Assembly (NCBI GenBank): GCA_964458085.1
Contig: CAYWFF010000006.1
Location: 1-41,985, forward strand
Origin: CAYWFF01 sp964458085
Lineage (GTDB): Bacteria; Patescibacteriota; Microgenomatia; UBA8517
Direction of reading: 5' to 3'
Length of the DNA: 41,985 nucleotides
The notes under the pieces were generated by a model, which did not search any database, had not been told where the DNA came from, and saw only the letters and a program-made list of their open reading frames with translations. The position numbers and the translations under genes were made by a program. This document shows, one piece after another, positions 1-7,311 of the stretch (position 1 is its first letter; each line of letters starts with the position of its first letter).

Positions 1-33
1 CTCAATCAGTAAGCCTCATATTAGAATCTGTGT

Positions 34-402
34 CTACTTTAAGGGGTACCTGTCATTCGGTGCACTCACACCCAAACTGCCGTAAAGCGGAATTTGGTCG
101 GACCGGCCGGTATCGGTACGGGTAAATGCTTCAAGGGAAGTAAAAAGTTCGTCAATTCCTTTATCAATAGTTGGACGGCTCGGAACGGGTACAACCCAGA
201 CAAATTCTTCCGCCTGACCTTTAAAAGAAGTTGAAAGAATGAGAGTTTCCATGTCGTTTTCATGCCAAATAACAGCTTTTTGCCCCGTTTCGTAAATTTG
301 CTGATTGGGAATGCGGGGGATAAGCATGCCATCAGCAGAAATACTTGAAGAAGTGTTTAAAAAAAATAAAACAGCAAGTACCAGAGAAATAAATCTTTTC
401 AC
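34..402 (-). CDS. Truncated DUF2330-like secreted protein
   Basis: This 122-residue protein has an N-terminal signal peptide (hydrophobic residues 5-20, likely cut near SISA-DG). Its body matches the start of DUF2330 proteins: an ETGQKAVIWHEN segment, LILSTSFKG, then EEFVWVVPVPSRP and a DELFTSLEAFT segment. From family knowledge, DUF2330 proteins are normally two to three times longer, so this one stops early at a TAG (34-36). All three minus-strand frames close again within the 33 bases left in the window, which suggests decay rather than one frameshift. The start is GTG at 402, without a ribosome binding site. A TTGACA (442-437), 18 bases, then TATGCT (418-413) promoter gives a leader of only a few bases. 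Function of the family is unknown. Confidence 0.65.
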   Translation of the reverse strand: MKRFISLVLAVLFFLNTSSSISADGMLIPRIPNQQIYETGQKAVIWHENDMETLILSTSFKGQAEEFVWVVPVPSRPTIDKGIDELFTSLEAFTRTDTGRSDQIPLYGSLGVSAPNDRYPLK

Positions 403-412
403 TTATACTTTT

Positions 413-442
413 AGCATATGCTTGCAAAACTAGTATTGTCAA
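413..442 (-). promoter_or_regulatory. Promoter of the DUF2330-like gene
   Basis: On the minus strand a perfect -35 TTGACA (442-437) is followed after 18 bases by TATGCT (418-413). The GTG start lies 10 bases past the -10 box, so the transcript would have almost no leader. Confidence 0.55.
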
Positions 443-544
443 TGAGGTTTACAAAAAAGGGGTAAGAATGAGATGTGGGATATGAGATTTGAACGGGAAG
501 AATAAAACTTCATAATATACAAATACTCACATCCCACCACTCAG

Positions 545-991
545 TTATTTAAGCTCTACTGTGGCGCCTGCTGCCTTGAGTTTGTCAGCTGCATCTTTGG
601 CTTCTTCAGCTTTTGCATCTTTCAAAATATCAACAGGGGTTGCTTCAGTCATGTCTTTTGCTTCTTTAAGACCCCAATTTTGGTTGATCTCGCGAAGTGC
701 TTTAATGACTGCAATTTTATTGTCGCCTGCGCCGGTCATAACGACCGTTTTGTTGCCGCCTCCAGCGTCATCGCTTGCCGCTGCTTCTTCGCCAGCTTGC
801 GGTGCACCTGCTGCCGGAGCTGCTGCCATAGGCATTGCGCTGACTCCGAGTTTGTCTTGAAGCGCGTTTACCAAATCAGAAAGTTCCATTACAGAAAGAC
901 CCGCTATTTTTTCGACGAGTTCTTCTACGTTTTTAGAAAGTTTTTTATCTGATTTTTCAGCTTTTTCTGCTTTTGCTTGTTCATCTGCCAT
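545..991 (-). CDS. rplL: 50S ribosomal protein L7/L12 (bL12)
   Basis: bL12 forms the flexible ribosomal stalk that recruits and stimulates translational GTPases, binding the ribosome through L10. At 148 residues it is longer than the usual 120-125. It has an extra Lys/Glu/Ala N-terminal stretch of about 17 residues, then the dimerisation domain (about 20-52), an Ala/Gly/Pro hinge (about 55-80) and the C-terminal domain (about 82-148) with KIAVIKALREI and the GLKEAKDM factor-binding helix. The start is fixed by a strong Shine-Dalgarno, GGAGGTGA, 6 bases upstream. It lies 98 bases downstream of rplJ, with the usual rplJ-rplL order, and is presumably controlled by the L10 leader ahead of rplJ. 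Identification is secure. Confidence 0.98.
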   Translation of the reverse strand: MADEQAKAEKAEKSDKKLSKNVEELVEKIAGLSVMELSDLVNALQDKLGVSAMPMAAAPAAGAPQAGEEAAASDDAGGGNKTVVMTGAGDNKIAVIKALREINQNWGLKEAKDMTEATPVDILKDAKAEEAKDAADKLKAAGATVELK

Positions 992-1089
992 ATCTCGTCA
1001 CCTCCTTAATTAAGTAGCAAGTAGCATGTAGAAAGTAGTATGGAAAAAAGTAAGAATACTTCAACTAACTTGCTGCCTACTTACAGCTA

Positions 1090-1611
1090 CTAAACTTGTT
1101 CTGCTTTTGATTTTAATATAAACAATAGTTTCTGAATATTTCCTTGCAAAGTACCAACAAGTCCATAAAGGGGAGCGCCAATTGCTCCTACGGTTTGTGC
1201 ATACAGAACTTCTTTTCCCGGAAGTGATGCCAGTTTAATTAGAGCAGTTTTGTCCTGGAAAGAATTTTCAACGATCCCGACTTTAAATTGGGGAATTTCA
1301 TTTTCTTTTACAAATTTGGCTACAATTTGAAGGGGAGCGATGGGGTCAACGTTTGCCACAATTAGCGCAGTCTGACCTGAAAGTACTGTATCTGTAAGCG
1401 CTTCGTCGGGAAGCTTGGCGTTTTGACCGGCGATTTTAAGAAGGGTGTTTTTTACAACAACCATAGAAGCATCAACTTCTCTTAGTTTCTTTTTGAGATC
1501 CTGCTGCAGTTTGACAGAAAGACCTGTGTAGTCAACTAAATATATGGCTGCAGCATCTTTTATATCATTTTGCAGATTTTCAACAAATGTTTCTTTTTCT
1601 TGTTTTTTCAT
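1090..1611 (-). CDS. rplJ: 50S ribosomal protein L10 (uL10)
   Basis: uL10 anchors the L7/L12 dimers at the base of the ribosomal stalk and, in complex with L12, represses its own operon by binding the mRNA leader. The 173-residue length is standard. The N-terminal ETFVENLQNDIKDAAAIYLVDYTG region and the central LRE...VVKNTLLKIA segment are typical, and the C-terminal helix (LQGNIQKLLFILKSKAEQV) is the L12-binding region. No clear Shine-Dalgarno precedes the ATG at 1611. An L10 leader and terminator hairpin occupy the leader between 1726 and 1842. rplL follows. The gene is separated from rplA by three unrelated regulatory genes. Confidence 0.97.
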   Translation of the reverse strand: MKKQEKETFVENLQNDIKDAAAIYLVDYTGLSVKLQQDLKKKLREVDASMVVVKNTLLKIAGQNAKLPDEALTDTVLSGQTALIVANVDPIAPLQIVAKFVKENEIPQFKVGIVENSFQDKTALIKLASLPGKEVLYAQTVGAIGAPLYGLVGTLQGNIQKLLFILKSKAEQV

Positions 1612-1725
1612 ATTTTAGAGTGTAAGGGTAAAAGAGTAAAAGAGTAGAAACTTTTTAATTTTCTTTTTTTACGCTCTTTTTCCTCTTTGACAAGGTCGAA
1701 CCCTTAATTAATTTTAAATATTCAC

Positions 1726-1749
1726 AAAAAATGACGCTCGAGGCGTCAT
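1726..1749 (-). terminator. Intrinsic terminator / attenuator in the rplJ leader
   Basis: On the minus strand a 7-bp perfect stem (ATGACGC with GCGTCAT, loop CTCGA, 1749-1731) runs into six T residues (1731-1726). It lies about 20-40 bases after the L10 leader core and 110 bases before rplJ, so it should abort transcription before the gene unless readthrough is allowed. Confidence 0.8.
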
Positions 1750-1784
1750 TGCATGCTACTAGCTACATACTTCTAGCTACTGAT

Positions 1785-1832
1785 GTGACTCCTCGGTAGG
1801 ACTTAACTTTTAGCCTACTGTCTTCGGACTAG
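1785..1832 (-). ncRNA. Ribosomal protein L10 leader
   Basis: The minus-strand transcript carries the two hallmark segments of the L10 leader: CCGAAGACAGTAGG (1827-1814) and CCTACCGAGG (1800-1791). GTAGG pairs with CCTAC, and the unpaired purine-rich parts form the kink-turn-containing site bound by L10(L12)4. From established knowledge this RNA mediates autoregulation of rplJ-rplL, in Bacillus by premature termination. The hairpin at 1726-1749 just downstream fits that mode. Confidence 0.85.
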
Positions 1833-1836
1833 TGGT

Positions 1837-1865
1837 AGTATATACATTTATTTTATTCAGTGCAA
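1837..1865 (-). promoter_or_regulatory. rplJ-rplL promoter
   Basis: TTGCAC (1865-1860), a 17-base spacer and TATACT (1842-1837) form a near-consensus sigma-70-type promoter. The start site would fall about 3 bases before the L10 leader core, so the L10 leader is at the extreme 5' end of the transcript. Confidence 0.8.
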
Positions 1866-1983
1866 GTTTATTCTCTTGTTTTACCAACATTAACAATATC
1901 GTTAAATCTGATTTATAATTGAGAATAGCGAGAGTAAATTACAATTAATACGAATTAACTAAGTTAGTAAGCAGATTAACAAC

Positions 1984-2841
1984 TTAGTTAAGAAGTCTTC
2001 TTTGTATGATGAAAATTTCACCCTTAAGATAATTATCTACACTTTTTATAATTGATGGAACTACCTGTTTTCCATTTTTTTCAACTTGCATCACAGCTTC
2101 ATATGCTTGTTTTCGCATGCGATTTAAAGCCGCAGTATTAGGTACTGCTAATTGTAAGTTCCTAATCATGGGTTCGATTTCTGGACCTACGACTCCAGTA
2201 TTTATTTCCTTTTCCATTTCTTTATACATAAAGGTTAACTGTTTAGGTTTACTAAATGCACTACGTTCTTGGCTCGTAGCAGCTTCCAGAATATCACACA
2301 GCCTAGCTTGTTGTTCGGAAGTTGAGGGTTTTTTGCCATTTTTCGGGTATCCTCCTAACAGAGTTTTGTGATGTCCTTCAACGATTTCGATTGCTTCTAC
2401 TGGAAAATCATATTTTGCAGCCAGGTATGCACCTTTATCAACATGATTGCGATTTAATTGTAATTGTTGAGAATCATAAACAATTTTAAAATTCAACAAT
2501 CTTCTTGATTCATTATCATCTGAATGTTTCCCTAAATCGTGTATTATCGGGCTGGGAACATCTTCTGCCCCTGATAGCAGAAAAAGCATGGCAACATTAC
2601 AAGAATGCTTAAAACTTGCAATTCTTCCTTCGTTCTCATCAGCTGATAAATCGTTTCTCTGAGGATAAAAGTAGGCTTTCATTATGTGTTCCAGACTATG
2701 TCTAATATACCTATCGTTATAAAATTCAGTAGGATTTTGTAAAACAGGAAGTGTTTTTTGGAGTGCTTGTAGGTGGTGTAATCGTGTAGACGTAGAGTCT
2801 CTCTCGACTGGTTGTTGAGAGACTCTGCCTTCTATAGTCAT
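1984..2841 (-). CDS. HD-GYP-like HD-domain phosphohydrolase
   Basis: The 285-residue soluble protein has an HD-type metal site: H79 in FKHS, HDLGK at 101-105, H133, then HH at 157-158 followed by GGYP (163-166) and D183 in LCDILEAATS. That order (HD...HH...GYP...D) is the HD-GYP subclass, whose members hydrolyse cyclic di-nucleotides. The match is seen in the sequence, but the HH-to-GYP loop is one residue shorter than usual and substrate is not known. No sensor or receiver domain is attached; the first about 60 residues are unassigned. The ATG at 2841 has no Shine-Dalgarno. The gene lies divergent to a sigma-like gene and is inserted between rplA and rplJ. Confidence 0.7.
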   Translation of the reverse strand: MTIEGRVSQQPVERDSTSTRLHHLQALQKTLPVLQNPTEFYNDRYIRHSLEHIMKAYFYPQRNDLSADENEGRIASFKHSCNVAMLFLLSGAEDVPSPIIHDLGKHSDDNESRRLLNFKIVYDSQQLQLNRNHVDKGAYLAAKYDFPVEAIEIVEGHHKTLLGGYPKNGKKPSTSEQQARLCDILEAATSQERSAFSKPKQLTFMYKEMEKEINTGVVGPEIEPMIRNLQLAVPNTAALNRMRKQAYEAVMQVEKNGKQVVPSIIKSVDNYLKGEIFIIQRRLLN

Positions 2842-2898
2842 ATCAGTATTTTAGTTGGTCTGTTTTGTGCATATAAAGTTTTTAATAACGATTTTTCC

Positions 2899-2926
2899 AT
2901 TATACAATGTAAAATTAATTTAACAA
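2899..2926 (-). promoter_or_regulatory. Promoter of the HD-GYP-like gene
   Basis: TTGTTA (2926-2921), 16 bases and a perfect TATAAT (2904-2899) face the gene starting at 2841. It overlaps the divergent promoter region of the sigma-like gene at 2970. Confidence 0.55.
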
Positions 2927-2969
2927 ATATGTAGGAAAAGAGTAAGGAATAGAGTATACTTCCATTTAC

Positions 2970-4088
2970 ATGTTGGCTGAAAGAGTAGGAACAAGTACTC
3001 CAGGAAACGCCCCAATAAACTGCGAAATAGTACATCCTGAGGAAAATTTATCTCCATTCGTTTTTAATACTAAATTGCTGGAATTAACCCAGTCGCTTGG
3101 GATTGACCCCAATAATAGAAGTAGCGTGGACCCGGATGGCATTACCAAAGACGATCTCTTGCAAATTTTTATTAACGATCTGGGCAGACCGTTTACGCGT
3201 TTTACAACGTGTGACGAGGACTTGTTTTTGGGAGAAGTTAAAAATAGGGGAAGAGCTGCTCGAAGGAAATTGGAATCAGGAAAGCTTCATTCTCAACAGA
3301 GAAGAAAATTATTGGAGGAAACTTCAGACGGAGAGTTGGCGGAATATCTTCTTATAAAGTCAGTTGCAGGTATAGTCTTAAGAAAGATCACGAGAAGAGT
3401 TCAACTCTACGGCGATGATATAGAAGAAATTCTTAGTAGCGCAAATGAAGCTCTTGCTGCAGCTATCATCGGATACGATCCTAAAAAGAATTTTCGTTTT
3501 AGCACTTATGCAGGTAGATGTATCGATAATAAATTGGCTAAAGACGCCGTACAAACAAATACTCCGAAAATTACTCCAGATGATATTTACAATTATCAAG
3601 TTCTGACCGGATTTCAAAAGCAAATAAAAAAAATATATGGTGAGACTCTGGGAGGTGATGAAGCGATCATAATTTTATCAAGCTATCCTGATGTGGAATC
3701 TGCTGTTAGTGGTTATAACCACAGGGAAATACGTCTTAATCATCAAGTAATAACAGATAATATAGGCATTTTCCCGGACATTAAACTAATTGATCTGAAG
3801 TTGGACCTGTTAAGTGTTATTGATGATTTAAAATTATCAAGTAGGGATCCTATTGCATTTTGGACACTTGTTCATACTTATGGGCTTTTGCGAAGAGGAG
3901 AACCCATGTTCTACAGTCCACCTGAAACCATTATTGAAAATATGAGGAATATAGAAGAACTTCGGACTAGACCAGACATTGAAATTATAGGAATCATTAA
4001 TAGAGCACTTCGACGGGTTCATAAAAGAATAGAGGGATCTAAAGAAGGAAGAGTTATTTTGGATTATTTTGCTCTACAAACTCAATAA
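2970..4088 (+). CDS. Divergent sigma-70 family factor
   Basis: This 372-residue protein contains a recognisable sigma region 2: an AEYLLIKSVAGIVLRKI helix, a DIEEILSSANEALAAAI helix, then YDPKKNFRFSTYAGRCID (about 159-176), matching the FDP..GF.FSTYA core of region 2.1-2.3. Upstream, EDLFLGEVKNRGRAARRKL resembles region 1.2/2.1. The C-terminus (about 280-365) ends in IIGIINRALRRVHKRI, like the last helix of region 4. The aromatic promoter-melting WW..R motif is replaced by GRCIDNK, so it may recognise unusual promoters or act in another way. TATACT (2955-2960) lies 9 bases before the ATG. It is convergent with, and overlaps by 35 bases, an HTH gene. The sigma family call is firm for region 2 and tentative for the rest. 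Confidence 0.65.
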   Translation: MLAERVGTSTPGNAPINCEIVHPEENLSPFVFNTKLLELTQSLGIDPNNRSSVDPDGITKDDLLQIFINDLGRPFTRFTTCDEDLFLGEVKNRGRAARRKLESGKLHSQQRRKLLEETSDGELAEYLLIKSVAGIVLRKITRRVQLYGDDIEEILSSANEALAAAIIGYDPKKNFRFSTYAGRCIDNKLAKDAVQTNTPKITPDDIYNYQVLTGFQKQIKKIYGETLGGDEAIIILSSYPDVESAVSGYNHREIRLNHQVITDNIGIFPDIKLIDLKLDLLSVIDDLKLSSRDPIAFWTLVHTYGLLRRGEPMFYSPPETIIENMRNIEELRTRPDIEIIGIINRALRRVHKRIEGSKEGRVILDYFALQTQ

Positions 4089-4794
4089 TAAAAGCTGGAA
4101 TTTTTTTTACTTTTTCTAACAACGAATCTGTCGTGGAAAAATTGAAATCAATTCTTTTACGTGTAATCCAAAGATACATCCTGTCTCTTGTTATATTGTG
4201 TCTTCTTGCAAGTTCGCGGCGTTCATTTGGCGAACCGTTGGCATATTTATAAAGGAATCTAATTTTTTCTAGTGACAGATAATCATCGCAGAACGGAATC
4301 TGATCCACGTCAGCCGCGCATAGATCTACACTTAAAGGATAGATACCTCGAACTAAACGAACTGTTTCAGTTCTTTTTCCTTTTGAGCTTTTTGTCACTA
4401 CAGAGTTTTCCTCGTCTTTAAAAATCCATGGATAGACATCATTTCTAAATGCTATTCTAATTGCTGTTGCTTTGGGAAAATAAGTTTCAACTTTTTTATA
4501 AGTCATGCCTGTAGCAGACAAAAGCATTGCCGTAGAAAGTTCGGGAGTAAAGGAATGTCTATTTAGAGTTACTATTTGCTCCTTTGTTTTTGAAAGTGCA
4601 GAACGGAATTCATCTGGACTAGAAATTTTAAATGCATAAGCCCAGTATTTTAGAGAGTCACTACTTTCGGGAAACATGCCAATTATTTCAGGTCGTGACA
4701 GTATATCTTGGTGTAGGAGTGTAAGCTGACGTTCAATTGGTGGCACTAACTGATCTATGGGTTTGCCCACTTCATTTTCGTATTCTAGTGTCAT
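4054..4794 (-). CDS. Hypothetical protein with C-terminal helix-turn-helix
   Basis: I do not recognise this 246-residue soluble protein. Near the C-terminus (about 190-215) ERRELARRHNITRDRMYLWI has the spacing of a helix-turn-helix, followed by basic RKRIDF, so DNA binding is plausible. A central segment, STAMLLSATGMTYKKVETYF, also looks like a helical DNA-binding or sigma-region-4-like fold. Its 3' end overlaps that of the sigma-like gene by 35 bases, tail to tail. The pairing of a sigma-like factor with a probable regulator is suggestive, but no function is assigned. No Shine-Dalgarno precedes the ATG. Confidence 0.55.
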   Translation of the reverse strand: MTLEYENEVGKPIDQLVPPIERQLTLLHQDILSRPEIIGMFPESSDSLKYWAYAFKISSPDEFRSALSKTKEQIVTLNRHSFTPELSTAMLLSATGMTYKKVETYFPKATAIRIAFRNDVYPWIFKDEENSVVTKSSKGKRTETVRLVRGIYPLSVDLCAADVDQIPFCDDYLSLEKIRFLYKYANGSPNERRELARRHNITRDRMYLWITRKRIDFNFSTTDSLLEKVKKIPAFIIEFVEQNNPK

Positions 4795-4959
4795 AAATCT
4801 TGCAAGAAGTATTTTATCACTATTCGTTTAATGTTAATTTTTGCTTAAAGAGTATATTTACCTAAAACAGTATTATTACGCGAAAAACGCAACCTTTAAG
4901 GTAGTAGAATATAATATCAATGGACGGTGCACTACGGCGGTGGAAATTATTACTTGAGC

Positions 4960-5760
4960 TTATAGTGCAAGTTTAACACTTGGTCCCATGGTGGGTTTGA
5001 GGTAGGCTTTCTCAATTTGTTTAGTGGAAATTGCAGAAATTACCGCTTCCAAGTTTTCCATTAATTCTATTTCATCTTGGCTCACTTTACCGATGACAGT
5101 ATGAACGACCGGTTGTTTTCTTTCAGTTTTAACAGTCAGGGTGTTTCCGGAGAATTTATCCGCGTCTTTGGCTGACTTTATGAGAGTTCCGTTTTTAGGA
5201 TTCGGCATCATTCCTTTCGGTCCCAAAAGGCGGGCGAAAGGTACGAGTTTCGGCATCATGTCAGCGGTTGCCAAAAGCACATCAAAATCTATAGTGCCTT
5301 TATTTAATTTTTCGATAGTTTTATCATCAGCAACCTCCACCTTTTTTTGTTTACCGCCCGAATGGGGAAGATTGACATTTACAGACATTCCTTCCTTTTT
5401 AACAACCAAATGAAGTTCTACCGAACCGTCAAATTTAGAATAAGAAGTTTCTTTAACTAATTTAACGGCTTCCTTCAGACTGTAGGTTTTGTTAGTATCC
5501 ACTTTTCCTTTGGCAGTTTTGTAATTTTTGCTTCTGACTTTTGGACCTTTGGTAGTTTTGGCGGAGTCAACCTGCTCCTCAGTTGGCAATTCTGCACCTT
5601 CAATTGCAGCGACTCTTTGGCCGCCACCCAAACCCGGGACACGAATTTTCTGAGCCTCTTCCTGAGCTTTTCGTGCCTGTTTTTCTTTATATTTATCAGC
5701 GCCTGTTTTGGCTTCTTCCTTTTTATTTTCGCTGACTATGGCTGTTTTAGTTTTTCCCAT
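4960..5760 (-). CDS. rplA: 50S ribosomal protein L1 (uL1)
   Basis: uL1 forms the mobile L1 stalk that helps eject E-site tRNA, and in many bacteria represses rplK-rplA translation. The body, from about residue 76 (KNYKTAKGKVDTNKTYSLKEAVKLVKE) to the end, is a normal L1 with the family signature VPFARLLGPKGMMPNPKNGT and the GTID.DV motif. Residues 1-75 are an added Lys/Glu-rich low-complexity extension, making 266 residues versus the usual about 230. The ATG at 5760 has no obvious Shine-Dalgarno. The 96-base gap to rplK holds ATTCGT-type repeats. Confidence 0.97.
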   Translation of the reverse strand: MGKTKTAIVSENKKEEAKTGADKYKEKQARKAQEEAQKIRVPGLGGGQRVAAIEGAELPTEEQVDSAKTTKGPKVRSKNYKTAKGKVDTNKTYSLKEAVKLVKETSYSKFDGSVELHLVVKKEGMSVNVNLPHSGGKQKKVEVADDKTIEKLNKGTIDFDVLLATADMMPKLVPFARLLGPKGMMPNPKNGTLIKSAKDADKFSGNTLTVKTERKQPVVHTVIGKVSQDEIELMENLEAVISAISTKQIEKAYLKPTMGPSVKLAL

Positions 5761-5774
5761 ACAACTTTGATACT

Positions 5775-5848
5775 AATGCGAATGCAACGAATAACAACTA
5801 ATTATTTATTCGTAGTAATTTGCAGCATTCGTATTTATTCGTAAATTC
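5775..5848. repeat. Degenerate ATTCGT/ACGAAT repeat, rplK-rplA gap
   Basis: CGAAT copies at 5779 and 5788 and ATTCGT copies at 5808, 5827 and 5836 are spaced about 9-20 bases apart. The segment from about 5805 is similar over about 45 bases to the one at 6411-6466 ahead of rplK, so the two are copies of one interspersed element. Confidence 0.6.
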
Positions 5849-5856
5849 ATGTTAAG

Positions 5857-6282
5857 TTAATTTTCCGTTTTAACACCCATCGATCTGGCAGTACCTGCAA
5901 CTATTTTCATTGCAGCATCAACATCGTTGGCATTTAAATCGTCCATTTTTTCTTCTGCAATTTGTTTTACCTGATCTTTTGTTAGTGTTCCTACAATAGT
6001 TCTGGGAGTTGTACCCGATCCTTTATCAACACCTAAAGCTTTTTTAATTAAGTCGGCAACCGGAGCCTTTTTAAGTTCAAAGTCGAAAGAACGGTCTTCA
6101 TAAATAGTAATGACCGCGGGGACTACTTGGCCTTTCATGTCTGCTGTTTTGTCGTTATAAGCTTTGACAAAGTCCATTATGGCAACACCATGCTGACCCA
6201 AAGCGGTTCCGACCGGAGGAGCCGGAGTCGCGCTTGCCGCCTGCAGGTTTAGTTTGACTACTGTAAGTACCTTTTTTGCCAT
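5857..6282 (-). CDS. rplK: 50S ribosomal protein L11 (uL11)
   Basis: uL11 sits at the GTPase-associated centre with L10 and 23S rRNA. The 141-residue length from the ATG at 6282 is standard, and the N-terminal domain has the proline-rich ATPAPPVGTALGQHG motif. The C-terminal rRNA-binding domain has TKDQVKQIAEEKM, then AMKIVAGTARSMG. An in-frame upstream start at 6333 was rejected: the ATG at 6282 has a Shine-Dalgarno GGAGA 8 bases upstream and gives the family's exact N-terminus (MAKKVLTVVKL). The leader of about 275 bases contains two hairpins next to the ribosome binding site. rplA follows. Confidence 0.98.
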   Translation of the reverse strand: MAKKVLTVVKLNLQAASATPAPPVGTALGQHGVAIMDFVKAYNDKTADMKGQVVPAVITIYEDRSFDFELKKAPVADLIKKALGVDKGSGTTPRTIVGTLTKDQVKQIAEEKMDDLNANDVDAAMKIVAGTARSMGVKTEN

Positions 6283-6290
6283 ATATTTCA

Positions 6291-6341
6291 TCTCCAGGGA
6301 AAACCTAGGTTTTCCTTTGGCGCGACTGAGCAAAGCTCATC
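6291..6341 (-). promoter_or_regulatory. Tandem hairpins beside the rplK ribosome binding site
   Basis: The minus-strand leader holds GATGAGC-TTTG-CTCAGTC (6341-6324, one mismatched pair) and a perfect 18-base palindrome GGAAAACCTAGGTTTTCC (6315-6298). The GGAGA Shine-Dalgarno begins two bases later (6295). This is the position where L1 represses rplK in other bacteria, but no specific L1-site sequence is recognised. Confidence 0.45.
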
Positions 6342-6384
6342 CTCACGTTCGTTCGGACACGGTCGCTATCCCTTTCCTTTTAAT

Positions 6385-6466
6385 TTCGAATATAACTAAT
6401 TCTACAAATTTGTTTTATTCGCAGCAAATTAGTAGCATTCGTGTTTATTCGTAGATACGTGTTATT
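6385..6466. repeat. Degenerate ATTCGT repeat in the rplK leader
   Basis: ATTCGC/ATTCGT units with intervening TAGTAGC segments closely resemble the repeat ahead of rplA (5805-5856). It lies inside the transcribed rplK leader, between promoter and hairpins. Confidence 0.55.
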
Positions 6467-6563
6467 GTTTTACTTGAAGAGCTTTGAAGCACATTAAATT
6501 TATTTCGCTTCGATACTCTTCACTGATTTCCTAAAGTATCTCCCTCATATAGAGGTAGCTATT

Positions 6564-6591
6564 ATTATACATCACAAAGTAGATAAGTAAA
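6564..6591 (-). promoter_or_regulatory. rplK-rplA promoter
   Basis: TTTACT (6591-6586), 16 bases and a perfect TATAAT (6569-6564). Transcription would start about 275 bases upstream of rplK, one of the few long leaders in the window. Confidence 0.65.
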
Positions 6592-6602
6592 GTTCCCTAA
6601 GC

Positions 6603-6632
6603 TTTACAAAAAGAAAACAAGCGGACTATACT
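6603..6632 (+). promoter_or_regulatory. Promoter of the secreted coiled-coil gene
   Basis: TTTACA (6603-6608), 18 bases and TATACT (6627-6632), followed by GGAAGGGGGTGA ahead of the TTG start at 6659. It is divergent from the rplK promoter with only a dozen bases between the -35 boxes. Confidence 0.6.
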
Positions 6633-6658
6633 TAAAATATGGAAGGGGGTGACTTAAA

Positions 6659-7282
6659 TTGAAAAAAACATATGGATTAGTAATTTTACTCGGATTGTTA
6701 CTGCTTTCTTTTACGGTAAGCCCAGCTTATGCTCAGGGTAATACAAATAATGCTGCTCGCGATATTTCAGTTTCACCGGGAAGACAGGCGACAATTACGC
6801 CAAAAGCAAATAATGATGGAGTTAAGTTAAGAGCTGATCAGTGTGAACAGGTCAGAGAAAAGGTGCAAATTCGTATTAATCATTACAAACAAAATAGGGC
6901 GCGGTATCAGGAACTTTTTCAGCGTGCAAATGCCCAGATGGAAGCTTTGCTTTCCGTATTAGACGAAAGAGGGTATAACACGACTCAGGCGAGGGAAGAG
7001 CTGGCTGTAATGCAGCAGAAAAGACTTGCTCTCATGGAAGAAATTGATGCAGCTACAACTCAGCTTGAAGCTACACGTGATTTGGGATGCGACGGCACCA
7101 GACAGCAGTACCAGGAACAAATTAAAGAAGCAAGAAGGCTTCTTCAGAATGTTCAAGCAGAAGTAAGAGGTTTGGCGGCACACTACAGGAACCGTGTAAG
7201 GCTTGAGATACAGGCTTTGAAAAATCAAACCCCGAGCGTGACGGTTAGTGTCAATCCGGCAGTAAGTCCCAGCGCAGAGTAA
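6659..7282 (+). CDS. Secreted coiled-coil protein
   Basis: The 207-residue protein begins with a clear signal peptide (KKTYGLVILLGLLLLSFTVSPAYAQ, cut after AYA). Residues about 60-190 are almost wholly helical, rich in Gln, Arg and Glu, with two cysteines (QCEQV and LGCDG) that flank the helical core and could form a disulfide. The tail (PSVTVSVNPAVSPSAE) is Ser/Pro-rich. The fold recalls periplasmic Spy/CpxP-type helical proteins only in general character; I do not assign a family. The start is TTG at 6659, supported by a strong Shine-Dalgarno GGGGGTGA. The next gene follows by 29 bases with its own strong Shine-Dalgarno, so the pair is likely co-expressed at high level. Confidence 0.75.
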   Translation: MKKTYGLVILLGLLLLSFTVSPAYAQGNTNNAARDISVSPGRQATITPKANNDGVKLRADQCEQVREKVQIRINHYKQNRARYQELFQRANAQMEALLSVLDERGYNTTQAREELAVMQQKRLALMEEIDAATTQLEATRDLGCDGTRQQYQEQIKEARRLLQNVQAEVRGLAAHYRNRVRLEIQALKNQTPSVTVSVNPAVSPSAE

Positions 7283-7311
7283 TTTTTTTGGAAGAAAGGA
7301 GGTGGATTTGT

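Noticed and set aside
475..537. Inverted repeat GTGGGATATGAG / CTCACATCCCAC downstream of rplL
   Set aside because: The 12-bp stem has a 39-base loop and the T-run is 18 bases away, so it is not a standard terminator.
1688..1704. GGTTCGACC resembling a tRNA T-arm on the minus strand
   Set aside because: No acceptor, D or anticodon stems can be found around it; it is a short hairpin in the rplJ leader.
6283..6333. In-frame upstream extension of rplK by 17 residues
   Set aside because: The ATG at 6282 has a proper Shine-Dalgarno and the universal L11 N-terminus; the extension would run through the leader hairpins.
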